DNA of 64,000 nt, from positions 1,032,001-1,096,000 of the forward strand of contig BSDZ01000019.1 of assembly GCA_030268105.1 (NCBI GenBank), read 5' to 3'. This document shows, in pieces, positions 61,431 to 64,000 of this stretch. The notes beneath the pieces are model-generated. The model was not told the origin of the DNA and searched no databases. It saw only the letters and a program-made list of their open reading frames with translations. A program made the translations under genes and the position numbers. Source of the DNA: Volvox africanus. Taxonomy: Eukaryota; Chlorophyta; Chlorophyceae; Chlamydomonadales; Volvocaceae. Within the stretch, counting starts at the first letter, position 1; each line of letters begins with the position of its first letter.

Positions 61431-61678
61431 ACCACAACTAACTGCCAACTGTCTAACGAAGTCCTTGTGAGTTCCTGTTTATAATGATGAATGATGTGGA
61501 CAAACAGTCGAAAAGCGGCATCTCTTTCTGTCACGATGAAGTCCGTTCCACGAGCGGACCTGCGGACTTCAAACAGTGCTGGGCTACGAAAAGGGCTTGG
61601 GTTCACGACTTATGGCTGTACTACCAAGGTGTCACGACAGATGACGTTACCTGACATGAAGAGTGCTTGTGCTATTAT

Positions 61679-62092
61679 GCCCCATGCCACCTTCCTATTT
61701 GACGATCATCACGTGGACCCGCGCTTAGCCTGGCCGTCACCGAGTCTACCCTGTGAGTTTGTGGCTTTCCCGAGGAAGAGGACTGGATGCTGCTTCGTGA
61801 TTAAGTGTGTGTGGGGGGGTGTTGGCACACATACTGCCTGAAGCCACCGTAAGGTATGCAGGAGGTTTGGCCATCGCCTGTGTTTCATTAAGCTCCCTCA
61901 CGTCCGCAGATCACGCTAGGATGCGTTGGCTCCTGGGCTTGCACAAGCAGGGCAGGCTGGCCGTTGTGAAGATGGGAGGGCGAATGTGGGTTCAGCAGCG
62001 CCCTATGGAGGCAGGTTTTGCTTTATGACACCAGCGTTTTGTACGACATTGCCTAGTAAAACCCTCTTGGTGTCCCCCCCGCGGGGCTGATA
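61679..62092 (+). repeat. LTR-region fragment, copy 2
   Basis: It matches the reverse complement of 5467-5829. It includes the integrase tail, a G-rich tract (GTGTGTGGGGGGGTG at about 61806-61820) like a polypurine tract, and TGTTGGCACACATACTG, a plausible LTR start. It sits immediately beyond the 5' end of the LINE. Confidence 0.7.
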
Positions 62093-62540
62093 GGCATAGG
62101 CGTAAGGCCCGAGTGAGTCCCGCAATGTGCTCCCCGGTTCCATGTACAGCACTGGACTCAACCCCTTCCGCCTCCATCTCCATCTCCATCTCCATCCACT
62201 TCAGGGATTCACGTGCGTTCACCCCCATCATGAGGTCCCTCCGGCACATAAGTCTCCCCGGGCCCCCCGGGCCGTTGCTGCTTTTACTGTTTTGTTTGGT
62301 TAAACAGCTTTTGTTCGCCCAATGCGGTGAAGCCCTTAAGCCGTAGATTGTATAACCCTGAAGGGGTTCTTAGAGCCCAACACCCAACACCCAAGATCCA
62401 AGATCCAAGTTCCAAGATCCAGGTTCCAAGTTCCAAGTCGCAAAACCCTGAAGACAAACTCCAAATGAAAATCTCAAAATATCCAAAATCTTTATAACAT
62501 TCAAAATTATCTTAAATTATCCAAGTACAATCCCAAGACC
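62093..62540. other. Spacer with short tandem repeat
   Basis: No gene is seen. A tandem array of about seven-base units (CCAAGAT / CCAAGTT / CCAGGTT) occupies 62391-62440. The AT-rich stretch after it should contain the 3' end of the gene on its right, but it has no TGTAA. Confidence 0.5.
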
Positions 62541-64000
62541 CTAAACACCGGACACGAAGTAACCGTCCGGCATGTCGTGCAATGCAGCCATCAGAGAGGC
62601 CTTATGGGCAGCTCGGATACGGGCCAGCGGCCTGGCAGCCGCAAACACCGCCCCGAGCAGCCGCTGGGTTTCAGACGCCGCCGCGACGGCAGGGACGCCG
62701 ACCGGGCCAATCGCCGCCGGGCCGTACAGCGCCGCCGGTGGGGTGGTACCGCCGTCCCCGCCGAAGTCGTACCGCATGAGTGCAGCATACCGTAGCTGCT
62801 GAAACTGGACTTCCTCTTCTTCGGCCGTACAGCGCTGCTGATGCTCGGCAAGCTGCACGGCAGCCAGCGCCGCCGTCAGGTCGTCTGGTAGCCGCCACGG
62901 GCCAGCGTCGGTGTCGTTGTCGCCGCCGCCGCTTCCTACTAGCAGCGGCAAGCCGGGGAGCCCATCACCACTGCCGCCGCCGCCGCCGCCGCCATTGACA
63001 CTCTCGTTGCCGCCGCTGCCGCCAGCTCCATGCCGTGCAGCAGCTATTCCAGGCAGCAGATTTTGGGGAACCGCGCGCTCCTGAAGTCAGAAGCCAACAG
63101 ACAACAGACAAAAGACAACAGGCTTCCGATCTGGGGCCGTACCTGGACCTTTTTCATTCAGGCAGCAATCCATATTACGAAATTACCGCCGTATGACCGT
63201 TGGCTTCGAAAAGCGCCAAAACGTGCCCTAACCCTAACCCTAACCCTAACCAACCTTGGCCAACAAGCCTAGGAGAAAAAAATTGGTTTTGGCTTGACCT
63301 TAACTTGACCATGGAACAAATACGAAGAACAATACGACATGTCGTACAACCGTTTTTTGTGGCGCGCGCACCGCTAACGTCAGGAAGTGCTCAACAGTAA
63401 CAGAGCTAAGCGATTGATGTTGCTGTGAGGCCCGGCCGCCGCTGCCGCCGGGCGGCGCAGTCACCGCGCCCCCACCAACACTGCTACTGCCGTCTTGCCG
63501 TACTCCGCTGAAAGCCGCATCGCGGCGGCGCTGCGCCGCTGATATCTCGGGCTCCGCCGCCTGCCCATTACGTCATCACGTCATTACGTCATCACGTTAT
63601 GGCCGTCGTAAACTTGTCGCACTCAAGTAATGACGTCATTGCAACAAAAAACACCACATTGGTACAATCCTAATAACCATTATATGTTAGGAAATTTAGT
63701 AGAGGGAAGAGTGGGGTTGGGCAGCGGCCGGGGACGGTGGTGATTGTATGGTGGCTGTGATGGTTAAGGCGGTTAGCGATCAGTCATTGTGAGTTTAGTT
63801 GGTTTCGTTTGGGTTGGTTGGTTTGGGGATTGAGTTTAGTTCACGGAGTGAGGCTCGGTCCCAAGCAGCTGAGAGCTTAGGCCCCCCCCCGCAGTACATC
63901 ACGACACGGTACGGTACCTGTACGGCTGCTTGCAGCTGGGCCTCCAAATGCGCCGCTAGTCGGACCCCAGCGTCGCTGTCGATGTACGGCAGATGCTCCA
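62541..64000 (-). CDS. 3' exons of an unidentified gene running off the right edge
   Basis: Three minus-strand segments join in phase 0: 64000-63918 (EHLPYIDSDAGVRLAAHLE), 63560-63372 (AAEPEISAAQRRRDAAF ... VTVEHFLTLA) and 63080-62541 (ERAVPQNLLPGIAAARHG ... LHDMPDGYFVSGV, stop). The last exon has poly-Gly, an acidic/Gln helix (TAEEEEVQFQQLRY) and an Ala-rich helix (LARIRAAHKASLMAAL). No family is recognised. Splice sites are good (donors GTACCG and GTGCGC; acceptors GGGCAG and CTTCAG), and third positions are GC-rich. The 5' part and any defining domain are outside the window. Confidence 0.6.
63226..63250. repeat. Interstitial CCCTAA telomere-like repeat
   Basis: Four CCCTAA units stand in the intron between 63372 and 63080 of the right-edge gene. 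The unit is TTAGGG-type, not the TTTTAGGG known from Chlamydomonas telomeres. Confidence 0.85.

Overview
The window reads as nuclear DNA of a volvocine green alga (Volvox, Gonium or Chlamydomonas relatives). The genes are intron-rich with GT-AG junctions. Their proteins are stuffed with Ala, Gly, Pro, Ser and Gln tracts. TGTAA, the polyadenylation signal typical of these algae, lies just downstream of three predicted stops. The repeats also fit: a decayed L1-type LINE with a CATA-like tail, Ty3/gypsy fragments and many microsatellites. All gene models were assembled by hand from splice sites and reading phase. No transcript or database search was available.

Layout, left to right. (1) Minus strand, 1-3106: a secreted protein with a signal peptide, two PAN/Apple-like repeats, a Pro/Ser/Thr linker and a CAP (SCP/PR-1) domain that runs off the left edge. 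(2) 5.4-8.2 kb: a decayed Ty3/gypsy element (integrase on the minus strand, a reverse-transcriptase scrap on the plus strand, an LTR-region fragment). (3) Minus strand, 8.6-9.6 kb: a small three-exon gene of unknown function. (4) Minus strand, 10.7-25.9 kb: one very large gene in eight coding exons, predicted 3,795 residues, mostly disordered, with an N-terminal coiled coil, two IQ motifs and a duplicated SPVRWHTS module. (5) 25.9-33.4 kb: mostly gene-poor, with two coding-like minus-strand segments. (6) Plus strand, 33.4-40.4 kb: a 22-exon kinesin, most like kinesin-4, with an unfamiliar folded-looking C-terminal region. (7) 40.5-44.1 kb: a spacer with broken reading frames, a minisatellite and a dispersed repeat. 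(8) Plus strand, 44.2-53.2 kb: an 11-exon calcium-dependent protein kinase with all four EF-hands, a myristoylation-type N-terminus and unusually long N- and C-terminal extensions. (9) 53.2-62.4 kb: microsatellites, a second copy of the dispersed repeat, the LINE, and a second copy of the LTR-region fragment. (10) Minus strand, 62.5-64.0 kb: the 3' exons of a gene that runs off the right edge.

The genes do not form an operon or an obvious pathway. The kinase (four EF-hands) and the giant protein (two IQ motifs) both suggest calcium/calmodulin signalling, and the kinesin suggests microtubule or flagellar functions, but no functional link is shown by the sequence. The items most likely to be new are the giant IQ protein with its duplicated module, the kinesin C-terminal region, and the enlarged kinase.
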